From AWTP1-18 sp036504515 (lineage in GTDB: Bacteria; Pseudomonadota; Gammaproteobacteria; Burkholderiales; Rhodocyclaceae): 64,000 bases of DNA. The notes under the pieces are model-generated. The model did no database searches. It had not been told where the DNA came from and saw only the letters and a list, made by a program, of their open reading frames with translations. How positions within the stretch are numbered: the first letter of the stretch is position 1; every line of letters starts with the position of its first letter. The stretch is taken from positions 310,001 through 374,000 of the forward strand of contig DASXVA010000007.1 in the NCBI GenBank assembly GCA_036504515.1, written 5' to 3'. Positions 42,904 to 50,827 of the stretch are shown here, piece by piece. The position numbers were made by a program, and so were the translations under genes.

Positions 42904-45900
42904 TTATTGAGCAATCTCGCGCCAGCTTATGCGCTTGCCGGTAGGGGGCGGCGTGTCAAAAGGAACATCAAAGGTAATCTGTTCTGCTGCCGAGGTAGTC
43001 GCAATGACCACGGTTTTCCCACTAGGCAGACGAACGATGTTGGTCCCGACCGCCAGAGACTCTGTTCCGCTACTGCCAACCAAGCGTTGGCCGACACTGC
43101 TATTGGTACTGTTAGCAACGCTACAACCGGATGAGTAGTTGAAATAGTTCAGCCAGCCATAACCTCCGATGTTGCAGGCATTGCTTACCGGGACATTGCT
43201 GGCAACGATTAAGGTGCCAAGTTGGAGCTTGACGTCGATATTGGCGCGCTCACCGGTGTCCGGCAAGTCCGCGAACCAGCCGTTAGCTGCAGAACAGCTG
43301 GCACTGGTCACGGTCCGGTAGGCACTGGTCCCGCTTCCGACGTTGTTGATGGTGCGCTGACTCAGCGTCGTGCGTAAATTGGTAATGGCCGTGGATGTCA
43401 TTGGGTCTTTGATGGCCCAGACGGTTTGAGTTTGTGTGTTGGCAATGTCGGTTGTGCCTAGGTAGCGTCCTGTCGCCAGATAGATGAAGGGAGCGCCTCC
43501 CACTTCGGCCAGCTCCGGTTTGGTCGTGATGGGTTGCGGGGTGCCGCTACCATCAACGACTTGAGCAAGCAGTGTCGCTTCGCGGCCGCTGGGGTCTATG
43601 GTGTCATTGACGTCGAAACGCCAGATGTTGCCTTTCAGGTCTACGCCATAGACCCGAGTTACGGTGTTGTCCACAGTGGAGTTGTTGATCCAGGCATTGA
43701 TATGGTTGAGCCCGCTGGGAGACGCACTAGTGCCGGTACCGGTGCTGATGCGGTAGAGAACTTGGCCACTGAGTGCGTTCAGCACGTAGAGATAGCCGAT
43801 GCCATCGTCGTTGTTGTGGCCCGAAGTGACAAAGGCAGCCCAGGTACCGTTAGCCAGTTTTCCGATAATGGGGTTGTTGTAGGTGTAGCCGATGTGGCAG
43901 TCGGTATAGGTGGTGGCGGTGGGGGCCTTCGTGGTGGAGTCCACTGTGAGGCAGGTGGTGCTGTTCTTGAATTCCCATAGCGCCTTCGGGTTGGCCGGGT
44001 CTGTGACGTCCAGTGCGTAGTAACCCTTGCCCCCTTTGTTGAGGCCGGCGATCAGAATCGTTTTCCAGCAAGCAGATGGTGCGGTGGGGGAGGCCAGAGC
44101 ACAATCTGCTGAGGCGGTTTTGTCGAATACATCTGCAGCAGTGGGAGTGCCATCTACATAGAACTGGTGCTGGGTCGCATAGTTCTCGTTAGCCAGTTTG
44201 TACAGATTGGGCAAAACGGTGGTGGGCATGAAAGCCCAAGCTTCCTTGCCCCCTTCCGTATCCGTCACCGAACTACCTGCCTTGATGGCATGGAGCATGC
44301 CGTCGTTGGCCGCGACATAGACCATTGGCGTGCGGCTGCTTTGGGCATTGCGGTAATCGATATAGCCTGCATCAGTGTATTCAGCATAGGGCGCCCGGAT
44401 GAAAACCGGTTGGGCGCTGATCACGTCGCCAAGAATATGGACTCGGCTGCGATAGAGCTTGTTGAGGCTGGTGTTGGTGGCGGGAGGCCCGGAGGAGAAC
44501 CCCTCCTTGCCCCGCTGGCCACGAAGGAAGTTCACCAAGTTAGCCCCTGCTGCGGCAGTTCGCTGATCTACCGTGCTACCGGTGCCATCCCCAAGATTGG
44601 GATACTGGCTGAGAAGACTGATTTCGTTAATGGATGCGCCCGTTGTGTCGATGCCACTGTTGTCAAAATGGGCTTGTTCCGTGCTGCTTAGACTGGTGAC
44701 CGCTGATCCGGTGGGGGCGCCACTACTGTCGCAGGCGTAAGTATTCCATTTGAAGTCCACTAAATTATTCGTGGCACCACTATGAAACAGTTTGATATTG
44801 CGGTTGTCGCAGGCATTGCCCACCATTGCATCGAGCTTGGTCTGGGCTGACCAGATAGGGGTGCCACTGATGGCACCGGTGGTCAGGTCAATTTCTCTGG
44901 CTTCCAGTTCTCCTGTCCATTGCTGGGTCACATACTTTGCCGTATAGGCAAAGTTGTCCCCGGCGACAGGTTCAAGGTTCGAGGTGGCCGCTGCGGCTGC
45001 CGACGCTACGCGGGAACTGATACCAGCGAGAGCACTGGTGAGACCGGTGATGACAGTGTCTGGATCCTTGGCACTGAAATACTGGCCCCGACCGTCTACG
45101 GCCGCATGCCATAGGTCGTCAAGAGCAGTGGGGTCATCGGCGATGGGTACCGGCCAGTTGGTGGAGCCTTGGCGAATATTGGTGAAGGTACCGCTGGTAT
45201 CGGTTTTGTAGGTGGGGGAATAGGTAAGCGTACCGGACAGCCCCAGGCCCATGGTAAAGGTCGTCATATGTTGCCAGTTGGCCTTATCGTCCTCAGCTGA
45301 GGTACCGGTGGCGGGCACATTGTTGTCGCAGGTGCTGAGGCTTCCACCCAGGGCACCGGTGCAGTTACCCAGAGCCGAGCTGCGCAGGTCATTCTTGTAG
45401 TAATACTGGGCTACGTCAGCCAGGGTATTGCTACTACCTCCGCTGGAGGAATAGGTTTCACAAGGCCATACTTGGGAACCGCTGGTGCAATTGGAGGGGG
45501 GCGTGGGGGGGCCATTGCCGGTGATCGTGCCATTAGCGGGTAGGGTTTGTGCCGTGGCATAGCAAACGCTGTCAACGTTGCTCCAGGCTGACCAGCTGGA
45601 GGTGCTTGCTGTGCCGATGATGGTGCCGGTTTGGCCGGGGCCGGGGTAGGTGGTGCTGGTGGTTCGGGTGCTGTACTGTTTCAAATAACCGTAGTTGTTG
45701 CTGCTGGTGCAATCAATGACGGGGGATGCGGTATAGGTGCAGTTGGAACCCGAGCAGCTGTAGTTTGCCGTGCAGGAGGCGACAGCTGTTGCGGTGGTCC
45801 AGTTGATGACTCGGCAGGTGCTTGTTCCCCCGCTGCACGACGAGGCATTTTTCCAGCTTCCCCCTGATTTTTTCTGAAGGGTACCAGTGCTTTTCATGGG

Positions 45901-47229
45901 CGTGGTGGAAATGACGCAGGTGCTGTGATCGTTTTGGTATGCGATTTCGGCGGTATTCCAGGTATAGGTGGCGGTGCCACCGTCGAAGATGGGACGTGGA
46001 GAAACGGCGAATCTCTTCCCGCTTGGGTTGTAACTATCCAGTTCGGCGATATTGCCGTCCTGATTGGTGAGAGTGGTACTGCCATCCATGGCGCGGCTAT
46101 CGCCATCGTTCCAGTAACCATCCGTGGTCAGAATGGCGAAGTTCTGTTGGCAGGAGTACTGAATCGGATCGTCCGCTTGGGTGGGCACCATCCCCTTATT
46201 GATGCTGTCATTCTTTCCTGCGAAATAACGGCCTGCCACAGACAAGGCTGTGCGCGTTGGCGTGGCCGAATTGCCACTTTGAGCATAGAGCTTACTAAAC
46301 CAGTTGTTGCGCTGGGTAGCGCTGAAATCGGCGATCTGGAGGAATTTTGATGAAGAAACGCTGCTGCCGTTGGCACTGCCGGTGCTGTCAAAGGTGCCCG
46401 GGTGTATGGTCATGAAGCCGACCCGGTAGTTGTCTCCAAGGCTGAACAGTGCCCGCCCCGCAGAGGCCTTCATCATCATGATGCGGGTGCGGTAGTAGCT
46501 GTACCAATTAGCGAAATTTTGACGCTCGTCCCCACTGCTGGGGCTTGAAGTGGTGCTGACAGCTACCTTTTTCCAGACCAGAGTTTTTCCCGCAGCGCAG
46601 GTTGGAGGGCTGTTGGTGGGGTAGGTAGGGGTAGTGCATGCTGTGTTGTAGTTATTGTCGCCCCGTGTGGTGCAGCAAACGCCCGTCGTGCTGCTAGTGA
46701 CAGAAGCTGTAGACGCGTTGCAAATACCGGTTTGGGGCGTCAGTGTGGTACCGCTGGTAGTGGCGGTGTTCAGCATCCAGTAGTAGGCGGCCCGCCCGGA
46801 TTCATTATTGTCCGCGGAAAAGGATGTGCTCAGGTTTGTGGTGCCATTGTTGGTGCCCATGAAGGAGTCGTAACCTTGATCGTAGGCAGCCGTAAAGGCG
46901 GTTTGGGTACTGCTATTGAGCAGGCTGCCATCGGCATTTTTAGGGATGGCATAGCTGATGGCGGGGTTGTAGTAAATGTAGTTACAGGAGTTGTTGCGGT
47001 ACCCAATGGTGCTACTGCTGAGGTTGTCAGGCATGTAGGTCCAGTTCATGGAGCCTGAGTCATCCAGTATGAACAGAATATTGGGTTTGACCTGGTCGGA
47101 GGAGGAGCTGGCCAGGGGGACGTCGGCCAGGTCTGTATCGGCCCAAAGTGGGCCTGACCAAGTGCAGAGGGTTAGCAATGCCAGAGCCAAAGGTCTCATG
47201 CCGGGAATGAATTGCAAGCGCTGGAACAT
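42904..47229 (-). CDS. pilY1: Type IV pilus tip-associated protein PilY1
   Basis: 1441-aa exported protein. A signal peptide (about 12-30, LALALLTLCTWSGPLWA) is followed by a von Willebrand A-like region beginning NILFILDDSGSMNWTYM with a D-x-S-x-S metal site. The long middle is rich in Ser, Thr, Gly and paired Cys. The C-terminal beta-propeller (about 900-1400) has VYVAANDGMLHAIKAG, LIAGLNKGGKGYYALDVTD and YLYVLNALSGQVLYRI, as in Pseudomonas PilY1, which acts in adhesion, surface sensing and pilus extension. It follows pilX by 13 bases. Confidence 0.92.
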   Translation of the reverse strand: MFQRLQFIPGMRPLALALLTLCTWSGPLWADTDLADVPLASSSSDQVKPNILFILDDSGSMNWTYMPDNLSSSTIGYRNNSCNYIYYNPAISYAIPKNADGSLLNSSTQTAFTAAYDQGYDSFMGTNNGTTNLSTSFSADNNESGRAAYYWMLNTATTSGTTLTPQTGICNASTASVTSSTTGVCCTTRGDNNYNTACTTPTYPTNSPPTCAAGKTLVWKKVAVSTTSSPSSGDERQNFANWYSYYRTRIMMMKASAGRALFSLGDNYRVGFMTIHPGTFDSTGSANGSSVSSSKFLQIADFSATQRNNWFSKLYAQSGNSATPTRTALSVAGRYFAGKNDSINKGMVPTQADDPIQYSCQQNFAILTTDGYWNDGDSRAMDGSTTLTNQDGNIAELDSYNPSGKRFAVSPRPIFDGGTATYTWNTAEIAYQNDHSTCVISTTPMKSTGTLQKKSGGSWKNASSCSGGTSTCRVINWTTATAVASCTANYSCSGSNCTYTASPVIDCTSSNNYGYLKQYSTRTTSTTYPGPGQTGTIIGTASTSSWSAWSNVDSVCYATAQTLPANGTITGNGPPTPPSNCTSGSQVWPCETYSSSGGSSNTLADVAQYYYKNDLRSSALGNCTGALGGSLSTCDNNVPATGTSAEDDKANWQHMTTFTMGLGLSGTLTYSPTYKTDTSGTFTNIRQGSTNWPVPIADDPTALDDLWHAAVDGRGQYFSAKDPDTVITGLTSALAGISSRVASAAAAATSNLEPVAGDNFAYTAKYVTQQWTGELEAREIDLTTGAISGTPIWSAQTKLDAMVGNACDNRNIKLFHSGATNNLVDFKWNTYACDSSGAPTGSAVTSLSSTEQAHFDNSGIDTTGASINEISLLSQYPNLGDGTGSTVDQRTAAAGANLVNFLRGQRGKEGFSSGPPATNTSLNKLYRSRVHILGDVISAQPVFIRAPYAEYTDAGYIDYRNAQSSRTPMVYVAANDGMLHAIKAGSSVTDTEGGKEAWAFMPTTVLPNLYKLANENYATQHQFYVDGTPTAADVFDKTASADCALASPTAPSACWKTILIAGLNKGGKGYYALDVTDPANPKALWEFKNSTTCLTVDSTTKAPTATTYTDCHIGYTYNNPIIGKLANGTWAAFVTSGHNNDDGIGYLYVLNALSGQVLYRISTGTGTSASPSGLNHINAWINNSTVDNTVTRVYGVDLKGNIWRFDVNDTIDPSGREATLLAQVVDGSGTPQPITTKPELAEVGGAPFIYLATGRYLGTTDIANTQTQTVWAIKDPMTSTAITNLRTTLSQRTINNVGSGTSAYRTVTSASCSAANGWFADLPDTGERANIDVKLQLGTLIVASNVPVSNACNIGGYGWLNYFNYSSGCSVANSTNSSVGQRLVGSSGTESLAVGTNIVRLPSGKTVVIATTSAAEQITFDVPFDTPPPTGKRISWREIAQ

Positions 47230-47242
47230 GGCGGGTACCTCG

Positions 47243-47908
47243 TTAATACAGGATGACCTGAGAGTAGGCGACGGTGTTCTGCGGGCCAGTTGCCTGTGTC
47301 GTAATTCGGTAATAGGGCTGTACGGTGTTACTCAGGGTGCCGCTGCTGTAGCCTGTGGAACCCTTTGATCCGCCAGAACTTGATGTTCCCAGTGTTACGC
47401 ACTCCTGGGGCACGCCATTGCTGTTGGTGGCATTGAGGGAGCCGGGAATGCGACACAGGCGATGAATGACGTAGCGGATGGCATTACCGTTGCCATCGTC
47501 ACTGGTTACCAGTACAGAATTGGCCCAGTTGTAGGTGAGTGGATTGAATTCAGAGGGCGGCGGCGTTGCTTTGCAATCATCCACTGTACCGTTGTTGTCG
47601 GCATCTGGATCTCCACTCGCATTGACGCTGATATTGCACCAGGCCGGATAGTAGGCACTGGCAACATTGGCCTGTTGAAGGTTGGCTCCACTGGTGATCA
47701 ACCAGTTGCGTGCGGCTTCTATTCCCTGGTCGGAAGCACTGAGGGCTGATTGTTTAAAGGTGAGGTTGCGGGCAATGATGACGCCGGTACCGATCTGGCG
47801 GAAAAGAATGATGCCGGTCAGTGTCATGGAGACCAGCATGATCAAGGAAATAATGAGAACGACACCCCGTTGGTGCGAGGGTTGGGAATGGGGGAGGCGG
47901 GCTTTCAT
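47243..47908 (-). CDS. pilX: Type IV pilus assembly protein PilX
   Basis: 221 aa from the ATG at 47908; upstream frame shadows pilW. The leader ends HQRGVVLIISLIMLVSMTL, a class III prepilin-like N-terminus without the glutamate at mature position 5, as is usual for PilX. The helix is followed by SALSASDQGIEAARNWL, the conserved PilX_N block. It is a minor pilin at the pilus tip with PilV, PilW and PilY1. Starts inside the last bases of pilW. Confidence 0.88.
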   Translation of the reverse strand: MKARLPHSQPSHQRGVVLIISLIMLVSMTLTGIILFRQIGTGVIIARNLTFKQSALSASDQGIEAARNWLITSGANLQQANVASAYYPAWCNISVNASGDPDADNNGTVDDCKATPPPSEFNPLTYNWANSVLVTSDDGNGNAIRYVIHRLCRIPGSLNATNSNGVPQECVTLGTSSSGGSKGSTGYSSGTLSNTVQPYYRITTQATGPQNTVAYSQVILY

Positions 47909-49005
47909 GGACTGGTTCCCCAGACCAGATTGCGTAATGGAATAATGGTCTGGTAGACCCGGTAGCGATAGTGGCGCCAATCATTGGCATCCTCCGATGC
48001 GACAGCTCCACTGCTGCCATCCAGATTGGTCATGGTAAATGCGCCACCGGCCCAGGTTGGGGCTGCTGTGGTAACGGCGACCTTTTCATATTGCTGGCTG
48101 CGGGACAGGAGTCCGACGCGTATGGCCCGCACCGTACTCCAGGTGGCGGGGGCTGAGGCCTGCCAAGTGTCAACTATGGTGTCGTTGTTTGTGTCGAGAC
48201 CATACTCGGCCTGGAGATTGATGATGCCATCGGCGGCTGCCGATGTGTCATTGTTGTTGTCGCCATCGCTGTCGATGTAACGCAGGTCATTGACTGCACC
48301 AAGCGTTTTGCCGTTGCTGATTTGCCAGATGTTGCGCTGAGGCAGCGTTCCCATATTGATCAGTGTCCCCGCTGTGAAGGCAATACCCAAGCCGGTACCA
48401 CTATTGAATCGGGCTGTAACTGTATTGTTCTTGTAGTCCGTGTAGTTGCCTGAGGCGTGATCAACGGTGATGCCATCGCTGTTGCTGTTGCCGCTGATTT
48501 CAATCAAGCCGCAAGTGGTACTGCTTTGGGTGGCGATGACAAGATCGCCACGGCGCAAACTGGTCCGGGAGTTGGTCGTCTTCGATGTGCTGGTGGACGA
48601 TGTGAAGGTGATGCTACCGGGAACCATAGGAGAGTCACCATGGAGTACCGTGATGGTGTCTGGTCCGCCGCTGGGGCCATCATCAATTTGCACAGGAATC
48701 ATGGGGAATGTGAAAGTGGGTGTTGGCCGGCCAGAGTCGTAGGCTGTAACAGTGCAGCCAATGGCTGCAGATGTACCAAAACCGTAGCCCGCTAGGCGTA
48801 TATCTCGTTCCAGTTGATAGAGGCCAATAGAGCCTGAAATTTGGGCATCGCTGCCGGAGGAAGACGTTCGTTTTCTTTCTTCCCAGGTGGCTGACATCTG
48901 GAACATGATGACAATGCCGATCAGACCGATGGCGACACCGACCAGGATCTCCACCATGGAAAATCCACTTTCGCGGTGTTGGCTGTGAAGGAGACGGGGG
49001 GGCAT
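47905..49005 (-). CDS. pilW: Type IV pilus minor pilin PilW
   Basis: 366 aa from the ATG at 49005; the longer frame upstream shadows pilV. The prepilin site is ESGFSMVEILVGVAIGLIG with cleavage after Gly and Glu at +5. LYQLERDIRLAGYGFG after the helix is the PilW signature. The globular part is long, with Thr/Ser-rich beta sequence and a late ATWSTVRAIRVGLLSRS block. It belongs to the minor-pilin priming complex. It overlaps pilX by 4 bases. Confidence 0.88.
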   Translation of the reverse strand: MPPRLLHSQHRESGFSMVEILVGVAIGLIGIVIMFQMSATWEERKRTSSSGSDAQISGSIGLYQLERDIRLAGYGFGTSAAIGCTVTAYDSGRPTPTFTFPMIPVQIDDGPSGGPDTITVLHGDSPMVPGSITFTSSTSTSKTTNSRTSLRRGDLVIATQSSTTCGLIEISGNSNSDGITVDHASGNYTDYKNNTVTARFNSGTGLGIAFTAGTLINMGTLPQRNIWQISNGKTLGAVNDLRYIDSDGDNNNDTSAAADGIINLQAEYGLDTNNDTIVDTWQASAPATWSTVRAIRVGLLSRSQQYEKVAVTTAAPTWAGGAFTMTNLDGSSGAVASEDANDWRHYRYRVYQTIIPLRNLVWGTSP

Positions 49006-49009
49006 GGTG

Positions 49010-49489
49010 CTAATTGATATAGGCAATGACGGTGTGTTTCCGCGGTTGCAGGTCAGAGGGGGACTGCCAGCAGAGGGAAACGGTGACCCGGTTGAAGGTG
49101 CCCGTGTCGACGATGATTTGCTGCATGGCGGCCGTGGCGCCGGGCAGGTGGGTGGCATTATCCGTGGTGATGGCATTGACCCAGTTTGTGACCAATGCAT
49201 TGGTGGAGGCGGTTCCCGAGTAATTGCAGTTGCTGCCGCTTGCCTGGTGGGCAAATGAGGCCAAGCCAGCCTGGGTGGCGGCGGCATTCTGACGGCTGAT
49301 GTTTAGGTTGATGTCACCGATGATCTGGTTAGCAAGATTGGCGGCCTCAATGCGGTATTGCGCATCTGTTTGTGCCGCAATGCCATTGGCTTGGAGGGCA
49401 ATCATGGCAAGAACGCCAATGGAAAAGATCAGGATGCCGATCAGGGCCTCGAGAAGGAATACACCTTGCTGCTGTTTTATTTGGCTCAT
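49010..49489 (-). CDS. pilV: Type IV pilus minor pilin PilV
   Basis: 159 aa from the ATG at 49489. The leader and helix read QQQGVFLLEALIGILIFSIG, with Glu at +5, followed by ANLANQIIGDINLNI as in PilV. The C-terminal part has a V-T-V-S-L-C-W-Q beta strand. It begins one base after the fimT stop and ends four before pilW. Confidence 0.87.
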   Translation of the reverse strand: MSQIKQQQGVFLLEALIGILIFSIGVLAMIALQANGIAAQTDAQYRIEAANLANQIIGDINLNISRQNAAATQAGLASFAHQASGSNCNYSGTASTNALVTNWVNAITTDNATHLPGATAAMQQIIVDTGTFNRVTVSLCWQSPSDLQPRKHTVIAYIN

Positions 49490-49490
49490 G

Positions 49491-50090
49491 TCAGCAGCCT
49501 CTTGTGTCACCGGCTGCAATGGCTGCGGCATCCACGGCTGGATCGCAAAGCCGGACTTGTCCTCCGATAGAGACAACGATGTTCAGGCATCGCATTGGTC
49601 CGGATGGGTTGGCGCCCTTGCAGTTGCCGCCAGAGGGATTGGTGAATTGGAATGTTGCCGTCGCTCCCAGGGTGCTGCCTCCTAGACTGGTGAAGGTAAG
49701 GGCGGAGACGCCGCCACTATTGATTTGCACCGGTGACGCATTGTTTGGGTTACTGCTGGTCCCTTCGGCGCTGGACTTAGCTTCAATGAATGTACTGAGG
49801 TCTGCCGTGCGGATCATCCAATGCCGACCATTGGCTACGGCATTGATGGTGGCAACGGTGGCGGGCGAGGGTAGGTCGTTGGTCAGAACAAATTGGATGT
49901 TGCTGTTACGGCGCACAGCCTCGGCTCGGGTCAGTTGAATGCCCGAGAGAAAACTTTCCGCCGTGGTCCTGAGCTTGGCATTGGCCAGGTAGGTGGTAAA
50001 AGAAGGCAAACCTAAGGCGAAGAGTATCCCCATGATGACTACGGCGACCATGAGTTCGATGATGGAAACGCCTTGCTGATGGACTTTCAT
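49491..50090 (-). CDS. fimT: Minor pseudopilin FimT/GspH
   Basis: 199 aa from the ATG at 50090. The prepilin site HQQGVSIIELMVAVVIMGIL has Val at +1 and Glu at +5. AESFLSGIQLTRAEAVRRNSN is the GspH/FimT hallmark, and the C-terminal domain ends CLNIVVSIGGQVRLCDP with a probable disulfide. In some bacteria FimT binds DNA for uptake; the C-terminal region here is not obviously basic enough to say. Second gene of the operon. Confidence 0.88.
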   Translation of the reverse strand: MKVHQQGVSIIELMVAVVIMGILFALGLPSFTTYLANAKLRTTAESFLSGIQLTRAEAVRRNSNIQFVLTNDLPSPATVATINAVANGRHWMIRTADLSTFIEAKSSAEGTSSNPNNASPVQINSGGVSALTFTSLGGSTLGATATFQFTNPSGGNCKGANPSGPMRCLNIVVSIGGQVRLCDPAVDAAAIAAGDTRGC

Positions 50091-50095
50091 GGTGA

Positions 50096-50542
50096 TCAGC
50101 AGGAGCCATCCGGTTTGAGTATCCAGCAGTTCTGGGGCGCGCCTTGCCAACCGTTGGCGATGGGCACTGATGTTGTGGCCCGGACATTGTTTTGGTCGAT
50201 GGTGTAGACGAAACCGTTCATGGCGCCAATGCCCGTCGCTGTAGCAGTGTAGGTGGTGGCGGTCAGGTTGGCCGCAGGACAAGCATATTGAAAGTAGGCA
50301 CTATTGGTAGGTAATGGGGCGAGGGTGCCGGTTTGGCATGCGCCGACATAAGTCCTGTTGTCCTGAAAGTACTGTTCCATGCGGACACGCATACTGGAAA
50401 GGGCTGAAACAGCCTCGGTGATTCGGCTGCGGGTTATGTAGCTGGTGTATTGGGGAATGGCGATCATGGACAAAATGCCGATGATGGCGACTACCACCAT
50501 GAGTTCGATTAATGAGAATCCTTTATGTTGTCCTTGTGTCAT
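50096..50542 (-). CDS. pilE: Type IV pilin PilE
   Basis: 148-aa prepilin: KGFSLIELMVVVAIIGIL with cleavage after G8, Phe at +1 and Glu at +5, then IPQYTSYITRSRITEAVSAL. The C-terminal disulfide loop is NCWILKPDGSC. SMRVRMEQYFQDNRTY is the PilE minor-pilin pattern. It is either a minor pilin or a PilA-like subunit; its place at the head of the minor-pilin operon favours PilE. A promoter must lie in the gap before the tRNA. Confidence 0.9.
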   Translation of the reverse strand: MTQGQHKGFSLIELMVVVAIIGILSMIAIPQYTSYITRSRITEAVSALSSMRVRMEQYFQDNRTYVGACQTGTLAPLPTNSAYFQYACPAANLTATTYTATATGIGAMNGFVYTIDQNNVRATTSVPIANGWQGAPQNCWILKPDGSC

Positions 50543-50594
50543 GAAGTCCCCCTTTGTTGTGTCGTTATTAGCATAAAGTGCCTCATTCTGGTTT

Positions 50595-50630
50595 CTAACT
50601 TCGGACGAATGGTTGAAGTTAGTGTCCGAA
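50595..50630. repeat. Two overlapping, mutually exclusive inverted repeats upstream of pilE
   Basis: CTAACTTC (50595-50602) pairs with GAAGTTAG (50615-50622), while TTCGGAC (50600-50606) pairs with GTCCGAA (50624-50630). The pairs share three bases, so only one can form. They lie 53 bases upstream of pilE and could be a regulatory switch or two operators. Confidence 0.4.
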
Positions 50631-50688
50631 TGGTATGGCTGCTACTTGTAATAAGCTTACCAATCATTTTTAACAGTTTGGCTTGGCG

Positions 50689-50694
50689 TATAAT
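50689..50694 (+). promoter_or_regulatory. -10 box of the tRNA-Thr gene
   Basis: Perfect TATAAT, 10 bases before the tRNA 5' end. No good -35 is visible. Confidence 0.5.
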
Positions 50695-50704
50695 TTGCCA
50701 CCTC

Positions 50705-50780
<76 letters not shown>

Positions 50781-50784
50781 TTTC

Positions 50785-50815
50785 AAGGCCTGCCAATGAG
50801 CGGGCCTTTTCTTTT
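50785..50815 (+). terminator. Terminator after tRNA-Thr
   Basis: AAGGCC / GGCCTT with a 12-base loop, then TTCTTTTT. It ends the tRNA transcript 13 bases before the ccoI start. Confidence 0.75.
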
Positions 50816-50827
50816 TGAGGCGGGGTA

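Noticed and set aside
42904..47229. PilY1 as a novel giant adhesin outside the pilus system
   Set aside because: Its VWA start, propeller motifs and position after pilX make ordinary PilY1 the simpler call.
50543..50590. Possible sigma-54 promoter for pilE (GAGGCAC...TGC on the minus strand)
   Set aside because: The GG and GC elements are 8 bases apart instead of 10, so it does not fit the -24/-12 rule.
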